Assembly: GCA_965153455.1 (NCBI GenBank)
Contig: OZ234501.1
Coordinates: forward strand, 2,604,001 to 2,668,000
Direction of reading: 5' to 3'
Length of the DNA stretch: 64,000 nucleotides
Origin: Sphagnum compactum
Lineage: Eukaryota; Bryophyta; Sphagnopsida; Sphagnales
Both the position numbers and the translations under genes were made by a program. Numbering within the stretch: position 1 is the stretch's first letter; each line of letters opens with the position of its first letter. The notes below the pieces were generated by a model that was not told where the DNA came from, did not search any database, and was given only the letters and a program-made list of their open reading frames with translations. Shown here piece by piece: positions 10,957-23,533 of this stretch.

Positions 10957-12388
10957 GAGACCGGGACCTGAGGTCGTCGTGGCTCCCTCCCACCCGGAGG
11001 CTTGAGGCTTGGTGTCTTGAGGGCTGCGGACCACGACCCGGAGAAACGGCCGTCGTCTTTACCTCGCGCAAGCAGACGTCGGGGCCCGCCATAGCCGGAA
11101 AGAGAAGAGACAGAGAAGAGAAGACAGGGTTTGCTTCAAGGAATGCGAGCGCGACGTATTTTTCCTCCTGCTGTTTCTTCTTACATGCTTCTCGAGCTGA
11201 TTCCAAAACCTTCTTCGGATTGACCGTTTCGTATTTTCAGCGCAACTTTTGTTTCTTATTTTCCCCTTTTTTTTGGGAGGAGGTCGTTGAGCGCCATAAT
11301 CTCTATCTTTCACTCTTGAGAAGCTCTCTTAGAAACGTCGTAGCGAGGAGACTTTGAGTTAGTTTTCGTGCATCTCGGGTTTTGTTGTTTTTTTTTCCTT
11401 GCGTTTGCCTTTCTTGTTTGTCTCCTCTCTTTCTCTCGTGGCTTCTGTTCCGTTATTCTATGTGTGTTCAGATGCTCGCGGAGTCTTCTTCTGCACTTCT
11501 ATCTGCCATGTCCCGCATCTGGCATCGCTGGAGTTTTTTTGGCATAGAGAACAATACAAGTTTGTCTTAAGAATTTTCCGCAGTTCTCTCTCTCTCTCTC
11601 TCTCTCTCCGTGTCGCTGCCGCCATAGCCGAGGAGGTTTTTTTGTTTTTTTCTCTTTGGAAAGCCTGTTTCTGTCTCCACAGTCCAGTCCGATTTCGTTT
11701 CTGGTTTCTTTTACACGGGTTGCAGCGTTGTCGTCTCTGAGCTTGAAGAAATCTTCAGGAGTAGTCTACTACTTCACACACATCTTTCTTGGCATGTTGA
11801 CTGTGGCATGCTTTATGACAACACTCTTTCGACAAATGGATCTCCGCCATACCTGAGCCATCACCACTGACGAAGAAGAGGTACTCTTCTCTCAATTTCT
11901 TCTTCTTCTTGTCTCTGCTTTTTGGAACGCGCGTTTGAATTTTCTATCATCCTCCAAACCTTCCGAGCTTTCTCCAAGTGTTGTGAAGAACTCGCAAGAA
12001 GAACTGTGGAGTGTATATACTGTATATACTCCCCTTCCCTTGCGACTGACACCTGCTACTGCAGCAGCTTGTTCGAACCACGAAGAAGAGGAGGACAAAA
12101 TTGATGACTAGCAAAGAACATACCAAAGCTTGTGGAGCAAGCAGCTGCAAGAAGGTTAACTGTGGCACACAGACAAGCATCTCTGAAAGAAGGTCAACTG
12201 CTGTGACACACAGACTGAGGAACAGTCAATAGAGAAGAAAAGGTTCTGGTTTTACAACACAGTTTGCGCACAACAGACAGACAGACAGGCAGGCACAGAG
12301 AAATACAATTCAGGAATGTAGGTGTGAGGCGCACGGGAAGGCTTTTTTTTTTCTCAGTTGGAGGAGAAGCAGAAGACCTAGGTTTTTC
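10957..12388 (+). promoter_or_regulatory. Putative promoter and 5' leader of the VAP gene
   Basis: A GC-richer stretch ending at the VAP start codon. It has a pyrimidine tract with (TC)n at about 11583-11608, typical of plant promoters and 5' leaders, and a small palindromic word pair (two GTATATAC) at about 12013-12029. Open frames up to 164 codons exist on both strands (for example 10863-11357), but none resembles a known protein. The transcription start and any leader intron cannot be placed without RNA data. Confidence 0.4.
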
Positions 12389-15343
12389 ATGGCAACTCCA
12401 GATTCTTTGAGTCCACAGGCCAACAACGGGAAGAAAAAACCGTCTCAGAAGCTCTCCTGGAAGCTGAGGATGCTGTGGGGGGTTGGTGGGCAACACGAGC
12501 AGCAGTCAAACATACAGCAGCAGCAGCAGGGCCAAGCAGCAGGACAGCAAAATAATGTGGAGGTTGCTGGTTCCTCAATGTCATCCATTGCCAGAGCCTT
12601 CTTGTTGAGCCGCAGACGACTGCGGCTTGATCCTGACAAGAACTTGCATTTCCTTTGTGAGTATCATTCATAAAAAACACGAGCTTTTAAGTATTAGATT
12701 TCTTTTAGAGTGTTCTTGAGCTTCTCCATGCAGAATAGGTGCTTGATTGGGTTGTTTCTTACAGCTATCATAGCATGCCAACCCATTTTGCAACGCTGAG
12801 TATTCTGTTCTGAAATCCTAATTAGCATGAATTGCTGATACTCTGTGTTGGGTCTGGATTAATTGCTAATCAGTCTCTTAACCTCAAGATTAGCCTGGTG
12901 AAGTTTATTCATTTTTTCAGGATGGTGCATGCATGCACACTATTGTTTTGTGTGTGAAGCTTAACAGTACTTTGTCTTTCAGTGCATAAAAGAAGTGGAA
13001 AGTAGAGCAGCTGGTTCTATTCTGATCACATGGATGGCGGCAGTCATGCTAATGGAAGGGCTTTGTGGGGCTTTGGATTGCAGATGAACCAGGGAAGCAA
13101 GTGTCAAGTGCAATCAAAATCAAGAATGTCAGTCGCTCACATGTTGCATTCAAAGTAAGCAGTGTTGAATTTATGTCCCGTTGTTTTGTGCCAGATGCAT
13201 CAATGTATTGAAGCTTTTCTATTCGTGGAAGTCCTGTGTAGCTTTTTTCGAAAGATTTGTTGTATACTTATCTACACCCACTGTTGGGAGAGCTGATGAA
13301 GTTAGTGGTAGTCATGGCAGCTGATCACTGCTATTTGTGATAAGGTTAATGATGGTCTGACATTTTGTGAGAAACTCTCATAAGGTCATGACAGCACTAA
13401 TTTTCATGGTACCTTCAAATTGTTGTTGTGGAGATTTCTCTGTAATTTCATAGGTATATAGCTGTCTTTAAGACCAGAGGTCTATTGCTTTTGTTAGTGC
13501 AGTATTCATATGCTTGCGTAGATTGTCACCGAGAAGTATGCCTGGTTCTCCAAGTAAAAGGTACTTCATGAGAGAGCGGTATTTGGTCCATATTTCCCTT
13601 TTCTTTTCTATTTCAATATACAAAACACTTAGAAGGTTTGAAGCAAGAAGTTAAAAATTGGTTTGCTTGTGTGACAATTGCCTCCACAGTTTCAAACTAC
13701 AGCACCAAAGAGCTGCTTCATGCGACCCAACAGTGGTGTTCTTCCCCCAAATGGCTCTATCATTGCGACAGGTATGTGTTAAATGGCTACCTACATCAGA
13801 ATCTGGGTTTCAAATATTCTGAATAGGAACTATCAGTAACACGCATGTCAGAGCAGTCAAATACAGCCTGCAATTCAGAGAATTTTATTATGAGCTTGGA
13901 AACCAACCAGCCTTCTTGTGTACAGAGCCTTAGCTCTATTTTACACTTTTGGACATAGTTTAGATAGCTTGATGCTTTTCTGAGATTTGGGGACCGTGGG
14001 AGTTTTTTTTGTCATCCTTGGTCAACATTAGTCCACATGTACTTGAGCTGTTGGTTATTCGGAAAATCTTGTATAGTAAGGTTTGTTCTTTGCAATTTAT
14101 TGGAGCTGCAATTACCTTATTGAGGGTGGTCTGCAGTTGTCAAGTTTGTGGAGAAACCAGAGAACCCACAGGAAAAGAAGAACAAAGACAAGTTTAAGAT
14201 TGTCAGTTTGGCAGTGAAAGCTGGTGTGGAATACACTCCAGAGCTGGTAAGGAGGGGGAATTTTGACATTGGTGATTTGTGCCATAGGAACAGTAGTTTG
14301 GCAGTTCGTTACCTGCACTCCTCCATTCTACAATAAGTGAAACATATGGGTAGAGTGACAAGCTATGTTGGGTTTTATCCAGTTTGAGGAGCAAAAGGAG
14401 GTGGTGGCTGTGGAGCGCATCCTACGAGTTGTTTTCATTGATCCACAACGAGCATCTCCTGTAAGCACTGCCTTTGGACACAAAAGTGTTTGCATGCATC
14501 TGAAAAGTGCTTGTGGGTATTGATGGCCTTGGTGGGCTATGGCAAGGAACTTACACCACCAGTTGTCTCTTTGTCTTTGGCTTCATTGTTTTCAGGAGGA
14601 ACTGGAGAGGCTGCAGAAACGGTTAGCAGAAGCTGAAGCAGCTGAAGCAGCCCACAAAAAGCCTAAGGAAGATAAAATTCCCAAGGGCACTCTCGTTGTG
14701 GAGGGCCTTGTAATTGACGAATGGGTAATTGCTTCTCTATCCATTTAGCTCTTTACAGTTGCCTCTTTCTCTCTTGAGACCATCTTCTTGCCCTTCTGTT
14801 GACATCATTGACTTTGAGTATCTCTGTGAGATCATAGTGATTTCTCCGTCTTCCTTGGATCTACCAAATTTAGCATATATGGGTGATGTGGGTTATGGCC
14901 ATGCCTGTAGTAGATGGGAAACAATGTTATTAGGGTTGAATCTGCAATACCTTGCCAACAATGTAGAATACCTTTACAGTTCAGCTAAATCAGGGCTGTT
15001 ATTTTGGATTTCTGAGTCTTTTCTGCATCATGGAGCATTCATTTCCTGGTGCTCCTATTGTGTCATGTGATGTGGCTGAATCCAGTGTAGGGAGAGGGAC
15101 AGAGAAGTTCTTGCATCTTAAAGTCTGAACCTGAAGCACAAGGAATCAAGTACTAGACCCCAAGAAACATTCAGTTCAAGGGTCTTAGGAGTCGAGATAT
15201 ATCCTGTAGAGTACATTCCTGTTAGTCCTGTATCTATTTTGGAGTGATGTAGCTGATTTGTTCTACTGGTCTTTGGGGTGCAGAAACAGCGAAGAGAAAA
15301 CTATTTGGCACGGCAACAGGTTGAAGGTGCAGAATCTCTATGA
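12389..15343 (+). CDS. VAP-type MSP-domain protein, PVA4 (plant VAP 4) class
   Basis: Seven exons: 12389-12656, 13084-13154, 13690-13771, 14137-14246, 14383-14460, 14596-14724 and 15284-15343. All introns are GT-AG, the phases match, and the product is 265 residues. The N-terminus (1-70) is low-complexity and Gln-rich. RRRLRLDP (about 75-82) opens an MSP (major sperm protein/VAP) domain to about residue 200, with SAIKIKN, VAFKFQTTAPKS and FMRPNSGVLPP. A Glu/Ala/Lys-rich coiled coil (about 204-230) follows, then VEGLVIDEW and the closing YLARQQVEGAESL. Plant VAPs bind FFAT-type peptides at membrane contact sites. This class ends without a transmembrane helix, as seen here, so it is probably cytosolic or peripherally attached. 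The ATG has GC at +4/+5. The family assignment is firm; the exact partner is unknown. Confidence 0.9.
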
Positions 15344-16929
15344 GGCTCAGTTCCAAAGATGAGCTCACCCTTCAATCCTTGATTCAAAGTTGAGAGGATG
15401 GTGCAATGGTGATGCTATATAAACCTAGATTTCACACTCCAGATGCAGTTTTGGGAATCTGTCACATATATGTGGTCCAAAGTAGTCTGTAGCAAACTCT
15501 GTTTCTCAGGTTTCAACTGACAAGTTTCAACATCTGGGCGCATCTTCTTTCCATCTGCCTGATCTCAGGAAGGGTACCCACTTTACCTCCAAATTTAATC
15601 TGGGTCAATGGCAAATTGAGATCCTGTACAGGTTTCTACCTAGAGCATTTGTACTCTTAGTTGGATTCTGCTTACAAGATTTCTGGTAGATCACACTGAA
15701 GCCTTAGCTCTGTGTTACCTCAGCCTAAAGAAGCAAACTATAACTGATGGGATATCTATCTGATGGGTGAGGTTGTATGGCTCTGCTTGTTAGCCAGAAG
15801 GATACTGTCACTGCAGACTTCAGGACCAGGAATTGTCCGTGTGATGACTACTCAACAAACTGTCTTTGCATGGGTTTGGAAGAGGGTACTACTCTCTCTT
15901 GTATCACCTTCTTCACCTTTGTTCTGTCAGATGAGGTCAATCTCTGAACAGTAAAGCTACAACTTGCTTGAATCATTAACACTTTTACTCCCTTTTCCCT
16001 GGAAAACTCATCTTTTTGCCTGTTGTGTTTGCTGTAGAAATAGTCGAACAATGTTAGGTCTAGTCAGTGAGTTCATGATTATAATCAGATGAGCTCTGTT
16101 CAAACTTGGCCCAGGAACAGAGTGGACTCTCTCTAGAAGGGTGGTGCTCGTGGCAGAACAGAACTTCTGCTGCTATGTCTTGTGATGCAACTCTATGAGT
16201 TAACATGGGTGAGATCCTCTTCCCCATAGATTTGCTTTTGACAAGACATGGTTACTCCCCGGTCCTCAAGGAATGGAGAATAAAACTGTTGTTACATCTT
16301 ATGATGCAGCTACTGTGTGAGCTCAAAGTGACTGAGGTCCTTCTCCCCATAGCTTATATTTGATAGGCCATGATACTCCTTGAAGAAGGGGGAAGCTTAG
16401 CCTTTCAGATCTTCCCTTCTTCATGAAGGCTTTGCCAAAAAATGTTCTCTGCTTCACCCCCTTCTAGGCTCGTCTCCAGTATGATCCTCTCGGTATCGTA
16501 CCTTCAAAGGGATTTCCTGAACAAATTCAATTTTGTATCAAAATTGAAACCCTTTTAGTTCAGGTCTAGGTTTAAATTAAGAAATCTGCATTGAAACAAA
16601 ATTTAACATTGGAAAGAACCAACCAGATTAAAATCAGAATTGAAAACAGAATTGTGTCTTTTCAATCAAAAAAACCAGAATTTGTTTTTCCCAATTAGAA
16701 ACTTAGAATCAAATTTACATTCAATCAAAAAATCAGAATTAAAAATTGGAAAGAGTTTTTTCTCCATTTAAAAAAATAGAGTTCATAGTTCAACATTTTC
16801 ATCTTTCTTAGAAGAGCCCTCAAATTTCTGTGACTACTCTCAGATTTCCATTTATCTCAATGAATTCTACTAAGCTAGATGGAGTTTTATAACCTACCTT
16901 AGGATCATGAGGTTAATTTTGATTCACGA
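15344..16929. other. 3' flank of the VAP gene with a diverged 110-bp duplication
   Basis: The first part has gene-like base composition and probably holds the 3' UTR. Two diverged copies of a block of about 110 bp (about 16155-16265 and 16277-16385) share TGATGCA, TGAGTTAACATGGGTGAG versus TGAGCTCAAAGTGACTGAG, and CTTCCCCATAG, ending in ACTCC. From about 16500 the DNA turns AT-rich, with repeated AATCAGAATT words. No further gene was seen. Confidence 0.5.
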
Positions 16930-18470
16930 ATATCAACTTTTTTAAATTTCCAATTTGCAATTGACATCTTTGTAAATTAGTAAGTATTCCAACCAAGGAA
17001 AAAATCCATTTTGTTTTATTTGTGATCCGACAATGTGTAAAATTTGTCAAGCAAGGAAACTAATTGTAAGAGACATTGTTTCATGTTTCTGTCACCAAAG
17101 AACAAGACGTTTCACCTATTTCAAATCCATTTGGTGTCATCAAAAAACCAACAACTCCCTTTGGACAAGCTTTTTTTTTAGCATGTTCATTTATACTTGT
17201 AGTCTGCTCAAAAATATCCAAATTGCAATCTCGATCAAAAATATTTTAATCAACAACATTCCTTTGAAGTCTATAATGGGATGCAAATGTTCATGACATT
17301 TCACTAACATAGGGTACAAAAATGAAGGTTCTATAATTGAAAGATTATCTAAGAAAAGAAGAAAAAACTTACTTTGTTTTGATTAGGGTATTCAACATTC
17401 TTGGTCAAATTCCTACTTCCACACAAGCTTTAGTCCATTCTTGGCTTCCCTTCCCAAATTTCTTGGGCTATGTTATACACGTTTCCAAATCAACTTGTGC
17501 AAACTTAATGAAAACATATTTCAAAGATTTGCACATTTTTCATCTACTATGCCATATTGATATGCTTTGGAGAGAACATGACCAAAGCAAGTTCCTTGGA
17601 AACTTTCTTATAAACCAAGAATTTCACAACTAACAACTAATTTCAATGCATTAGTCATTGCATTGAGGTTGTACCCTTCATCTTTCACAAAAGCAACAAT
17701 TATTTTTAGATCATATTTATCCAACAAATCAATTAGACTATGAACTAGGGCATGTCCAATAGTTTCTGAGGTTTCAAACAATCCAATAGCGACATGTTTT
17801 AGCTACCAATCATTTCCCAAAAGATTGAGAACCAAAGCAAACATGTCATATACCCCTTTTGACATCCATAAATTGAAATTGGAAATAGTGGTGTGACATT
17901 CTACCAATGCTAGAAGAACATACAATTCCTTAGTTTTTTCCACCAACCCTAGTAATATTTCCAATGAAAATTGTTGTCTAGAAGGGAAATTTACCCTTGG
18001 GACACAAATGCAATGCAAGACAACCTAAACATATACTTTCCACAAATTGGATTGACAATTATTTTTCACAATCAAAAGACCCAAATCTTCAAGAAACTCT
18101 TTTTGTTACACATCACCTTTTTTGAAAGAATCTTTCACAACAAATTTTTTGGGATAAATTTTCCAAATATATTTGGCCTTTTTTTTAATGGTTGCCTTTC
18201 CTTTTTTTCATTCATTAAACTATTAACTTCTTCTTCAAATCTCTTAATAATAATGGCATGATTTGCATCAACATATTTCCTCAAAGATGTAATTCCATTT
18301 GCTTCAAAACATGAAATTAATCCTTTTCTTGCTTATGTTTTGGAATGCAATGATTTGACAAGACCATTGTAGCATAAAATGCATTTGTGGATGTTGAACA
18401 TTCACAATCTAATCATGATTCACACAATAAAAGACCCACATAAACTTAATCTACTATGAGGTTTTCAATA
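16930..18470 (-). mobile_element. Decayed hAT-superfamily transposase (DUF659-like to C-terminal dimerisation region)
   Basis: In three minus-strand frames joined by frameshifts, the order of a plant hAT-type protein can be read. First come GLISCFEANGITSLRKYVDA and a Lys-rich linker (about 18120-18320). Then come SNFNLWMSKGVYDMFALVL (17806-17880, the conserved DLWxS block of DUF659), HVAIGLFETSETIGHAL, VAFVKDEGYNLNAMTNALK and SFQGTCFGHVLSKA (about 17540-17800). The end is HETMSLTISFLA, stop, QILHIVGSQI (about 17015-17095), the hAT dimerisation signature. Several in-frame stops (for example after NDW, and before ESFQG) and at least one frameshift show it is dead. Terminal inverted repeats were not found. 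It is a remnant or a decayed domesticated paralogue. Confidence 0.8.
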
Positions 18471-20900
18471 CTTTTTTTAACGTGCAAATTTTTTATAATT
18501 TCTTTCTCACTTGCTTCTTCATTTTATGGATTTTGGCTTGTTTCAATTTGCAAACTAGGATTATCTTCAAATTCTACCATTTCATTTATAACATCATTCA
18601 TAAAAACTTTAAAATCCTCAGTTCAACTAACTACATTTTCAATTTTAGAGGACAAATCCATGATTGTTTTCATAAGAATATTACCAAGAATGGAAGAGGA
18701 AACCCTATTTACCAACGATCATAGACTATGCACAAAAAATATTACAAACAATTACCAAGGAGTAATTATTAATTCCAAAGAACAAAATTTAGGGTTGAGA
18801 AATAAATTAAATCAAGTCACCTTCCTTTCTTCTCAAATTGATGCAAAAAATAAAATGGTTATGTTTTAAAGGTTTATTATATTGAATCTTGATTAATTTT
18901 TTCCCAGAATCCTACACACATAACAAACTTAAATGTTACTACATTCTAACTTTAAAAACAAAAACAAAAGTTAATGATAGAAAAACTTTACTCAACTATT
19001 GAATCCAAAATTACAATAATTACACCTTTGATCAAACACATGTTTATCATTCAACATTTTCCAATATTTTTGTCATTTTTTCATCAAATTGAACATTTTT
19101 TATGTCATTGGATGCAAAAGTTGGAGGGCTACAAATTTTCTTGGATTGTCAGAAATAAAAAAACAACATAGAAAACATAGGAAAAGGATGAGTGGTAATT
19201 TGTTGAATATTTTTTGAAAAAAATATTTACAGACTTGTCTTTAATTTTAGCCCTAAATCTTTTTCATTTTTAGTTTGTTTTGAATAAATTAAAACCTAAT
19301 GGATGTGCCAACTAAAGCTTTACAAAACATCTTTGTATTTTAAAAGCAAAGATGCAATGATCAAAGATTTTAAGCTGAAAAATATGTTTTAATTCACCCA
19401 TCATCAAACATTGAACCCCCTTACACCAAACATCCCATATTTTCTTTGTGACTTGACCAAATTAACCCAATTTTGTGACATTGGAAATGCCATATGGAAG
19501 GTTCCAAATATTCTTTGAATGTTAGAAGCGAAGGAGCAAGGTGTGAGGATTTGACCTCCTCTAAATTCTTAAATGTTCAAACATTAACTTCCTCGCCTTA
19601 ATCAAACTAATGAAAAAATGCAAATAAGAAAAAAAAACTTATTGCAACAATTAACAACAGTTCCACACTCCCTCACCTACAACAAAGGTTAGGGGAGTAA
19701 TATCAAGGAAACACAAAACACAAAGCTAAAAGTAAGGAAAACAACCAAAGAAACTCAAAACATGAGAGCAATGTAAAAGGTGAATGCAAAGTATGTCAAC
19801 AAAGCAACATGACACACAAAAGCAACAATGTGACAAGCAAAAGTAAAAAAGAACAACGCAAACAACACAAGCATAAAAGCAAGAGAGGACAATTGAATAA
19901 CACAAGCACAATAGTAGGAAAAAATAGTTGAATATGCAAACATAAAAACATGAAAAAGTAGTTGAATAATGTGATGTGCGAGAATAGGAGACAATAGTCG
20001 AATAACATAAGCATGAAAACAAGAGAAAAAGGAAAGAACATGAAAGAATAATGCAAGCAAAAACCTTTCTTCCAAGACATAATAAAACTTCTCTCCATGG
20101 GTTTTTTATTCATCTTTATAAAAAAATTACAAGACCTAAATGTGCAATGGTTAGGAACAAATTCGTCAAAAGATTTGTGGCTAAAAAATTTTAAATTTAA
20201 ATCCAAGGGTCCAAATTTTAGATAAGTTCAATCTTATACCTTTACCTAAGAATTTTTTTTACCCCAATCGGATTTCAATTCTCTCATTGGATATAAACCT
20301 CATTCAATTTCAATTGCCAATTTTCACAAGAGGAATAACCGACATTTTGGGTATCAATCGGGATATCATAAAATATCATATCCACCAGTGTTCAAACTTT
20401 GATATTCAATGCAATCTAAAATACCCACCCCAACACTTATGTCACTATCTTTTTGCTTTTTGATTTTGTAATTCCAACTTAGTGAACTATTTTTAATTCA
20501 ATGCACTAGCATAGAAGCAATTGCAAAATTGACTCATGGCTTCTTATCCATCTTCAAACTAAAGGTTTTACAAAACAAAAAACTAGAAAATAAAAAATTA
20601 GACAACATTGTTTAAAACCTCATGGACTTGTGATGTGAGCTCTTGTATTTAATAGGTTTTGGGGAAAATTTATGAAGTATCTAGTATCTACCATTAGGTC
20701 CAAATAATTAAAATCTTAAAATTCATTAGATAGAATATATGTATAAAAGGATTATTGTTTCTTTTGAGATGGTTTTCTTGCACTGTGATGAGAGAAGAAA
20801 GAAGGTGTTGTTATGGATTGTCTAATTTAAAAAAAAATCAAATTTCAAAGACATTATTTTGAGGAGAATGCAATCAACCTTTTGGAAATGAGGCTATAAT
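18471..20900. other. Intergenic, AT-rich, no gene seen
   Basis: AT-rich DNA beside the hAT remnant. From about 19860 to 20050 a loosely repeated 40-60 bp word (AGTTGAATA, with AAGCATAAAA nearby) gives long hydrophobic open frames on the minus strand (up to 136 codons, Phe/Leu/Cys-rich). These look like repeat by-products, not proteins. Confidence 0.5.
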
Positions 20901-21125
20901 GTTTTTTGCCTTCAATTTTGTGATGTGCCCAAAGTGGTGATTTGGCCATAAGAAGACTTTGTCAAATCTTGGTTAGAGATGGCCTATGTAGTTTAAACCA
21001 TTTAAACATCCTACTATATTTTTGCTACATACTAAACCTAATATTGATATCTAGTGATTATTTTTGTTTTCTTTAAAATCTGGCAATTGAAAGTCCCCAA
21101 AGACCACTTATGTTTGGATTCTTTG
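20901..21125 (-). repeat. SINE-like repeat family, copy C
   Basis: TTTTTTGCCTTCAATTTTG precedes TGATGTGCCC, AAAGTGGTGATTT, GCCATAAGAAGA, GTCAAATCTTGGTT, CTATATTTTTGCTAC and, later, TTTTCTTTAAAATCTGGCAA. It is the most diverged copy, but the block order is kept. The T run is short here. Confidence 0.5.
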
Positions 21126-22592
21126 CTTGAATTTTCGAAGAAAAAACATTATTCTATACAATCATAAAACATTGCCATAAAGACCTAAACATCCTCAAAG
21201 AGATTGAACATTAAGTGACAACAAATCTCCAAATTGTAAATTTTGGGTTTTGGGCACCCTTATGTATTTCTAGTAGAAGAATTCAAATTTCTATCTAAAA
21301 ATGGTAAAAAAAACTTCAAAAACACAATTTCTTGTTTTTCTTTCAATATTTGAAAGAAAAATTGTCGTTGAAATAATATTAACCGTCTATAAAACTAAAC
21401 TAAAATCATATTTAAGTTTAAACCTACGATCAAACAACATTCCCTCATTAACATAATAAGGTTGGTGTCACAAGGATGATGTGATGACATTTTACATAGG
21501 CATAAGTTTTCACATCTTGAAAGATCATTCATCATTTGAAAGGCATCACCTTTTTACTTCCCATGCTTTTCTATCAAAGGATTATCAAAAAATATTTACA
21601 TTGGCCTCACCTAATGGAAGAGGTGTAGTTTAGAAAACATCTAGGCCTTTGAAGGTTGATTTCGAATTAAGTCCCTACTATCGCATAGGTAAGTTGTGCA
21701 ACAAAAGTCACACGCCACACCCACACACCATACAAAACATTTGAAAAATACAAGAAATGAATTTACACATATTTTTGGGTTAGAAACATTCACACACTTG
21801 AAACTTGGTCCTTATGTGAGTTACACCCATTGAAAAGCTCATCGCACATACTTAAGGATTTTGTTTTATAAGAAATTGCTCACCAAAAACATGTATGTTT
21901 ATTATTATGAACACTTCCATAATCAAAGAACATATAAATTTATTGCGACATAGCTTTGTTACACCAAAAACTTATCCCCAAGGCTTAACACAAAATAACA
22001 ATATGAAATTACGAAAGAAAATAAATATAAGCCTATAGTTTTACCCACAACCTTTTATATATTTGAAAGGAGGATTGAATGGATTATTATCTCCATTCAT
22101 TTACATGTATTAAACATTTCCATTCATGAACTACAAACCATTCGTTTACTCAACATGTTACATTTCAAAAACTATCATCCTTTCTATGAACAAGTCATTA
22201 AATTAATTTGAAATCTTCTTCCTTAAAATTTAATCAAGTTCACATAATTCATTTTCAATTATGTTCTAACTAGCTCAAATATAGTTAATTAAATTATTTA
22301 TATGAATCCAATTTTAAATCCTTAATTAAAAAACGTTAAGATAGGGCCCATAAATTGAATTTATTTATTTTCATACTTACCCATCCTTCTACCCCTAGGT
22401 CACATATATTACGTATTTACAACTTTTACACTTATTAATTCATATAGGTGTTAGTTACATGGGCATTGCATTCCCAAAAGACGATCCATTATGAATTTTC
22501 ATGGGTTGTTAGGTATTATTACATGTCCTATGTCTCATTTTGCATAGGGGAAGGAAGGGGGAAGGCCTAATTCCAAGGGCCTCCCCTAATAT
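21126..22592. other. Intergenic, AT-rich, no gene seen
   Basis: No coding potential recognised. Confidence 0.5.
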
Positions 22593-22650
22593 GAGGGTCA
22601 TAGCCTTAAGGGCAATAGTCTAGGGCAATAGTCTTAAGGCTATGACCCTC
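22593..22650. repeat. Perfect hairpin: 18-bp stem, 22-nt loop
   Basis: GAGGGTCATAGCCTTAAG (22593-22610) is exactly complementary to CTTAAGGCTATGACCCTC (22633-22650). The loop holds GGCAATAGTC twice in direct order. It lies about 0.9 kb upstream of the BTB start. Just downstream (about 22690) is a TTTAGGGTTT telo-box-like word. Its role is unknown: a foldback element tip, transcribed hairpin or replication-slippage product are all possible. Confidence 0.85.
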
Positions 22651-22783
22651 AAAACCCTAACAAGAGAGTGAAACCCCTTCCTCGTTGCATGGTCTAGGGT
22701 TTAGGGTTTTCAACGATACTTGTGTCTCCATTTGCCATGTATGGAGGGAAGGAGACACACATTTCGTCTGCAATTTTGTAGGT

Positions 22784-22985
22784 TGTTGTGTGCATTTGTA
22801 TGGATAAGTCTGTCTGTCTCTGGCTGATTTTGTCTTTGATGTATCTACTCTAGATCATCGTGTAGAAGAGATCTGAAGCATGTTGTTGTGCATTTGTTAT
22901 GGATAGTCAGTCTCTGGCTGATTTTGTCTTTGATATATATATCTACACCCATCATCATCATCATCATGCAGAAGAGATGAATCTA
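22784..22985 (+). repeat. Tandem duplication of about 100 bp in the BTB upstream region
   Basis: Both copies carry TGTTGTG.GCATTTGT, TATGGATA, GTC..TCTCTGGCTGATTT, TGTCTTTGAT, ATCTAC and AGAAGAGAT. The second has an added (ATC)n run at 22951-22966. The duplication may lie in the promoter or leader of the BTB gene. Confidence 0.7.
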
Positions 22986-23533
22986 TGAAGCTAGGGAAGA
23001 CTTTGTTGTCACACTCCCTGAGACAATTCCAAGTAGCCATACCCTAATAGGGCTGTGATGGTTGGTAACACTAAATTGGAGTGAGCTATTGTCAATGCAC
23101 ACTGCAGAGTTGCATTTGAACAGTTGAAATTCGATTTGACCAGGAGATTACGTTTCAGTTTATTTTGTTCAAGGAAGCAGTAGCTTGTTGTGTGCTGAAC
23201 TACTGCAAATGAATTCAAAAGATGCTTTATCCATCATCATACATGGTTGCCATATGTCTTGTTGAGGACAGTGTGCACATGCGCTTTTCCACACCTGTTT
23301 AGTCATGTTGCAATCTCAGATTCTCCCTGTTGAAACCTACTCTGGAAGTAGAATCACATGCAGGTGGGAAATGAGAGGGGCCACAGAAGCCATTGATGTT
23401 AGGACTAGGGTTTCCTTCCCTTCAGCGCCTTGGAGGAGGGTTTGTCTTCAGTCCATGGATTCTTGGTGATATATATATATATATATACATAGGTTTTGAA
23501 TGCGATGGAGTGTTGGTTGTTGTGGTAGTGAAA

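Noticed and set aside
10832-11357. Overlapping 164- and 124-codon open frames on both strands upstream of the VAP gene
   Set aside because: No family resemblance; long frames on both strands fit GC-richer leader DNA.
12194-12680. Minus-strand open frames over VAP exon 1
   Set aside because: They are shadows of a well-supported coding exon and its leader.
19726-20206. Hydrophobic minus-strand open frames up to 136 codons, Phe/Cys/Leu-rich
   Set aside because: Composition is driven by A-rich repeated words; it shows no membrane-protein family motif.
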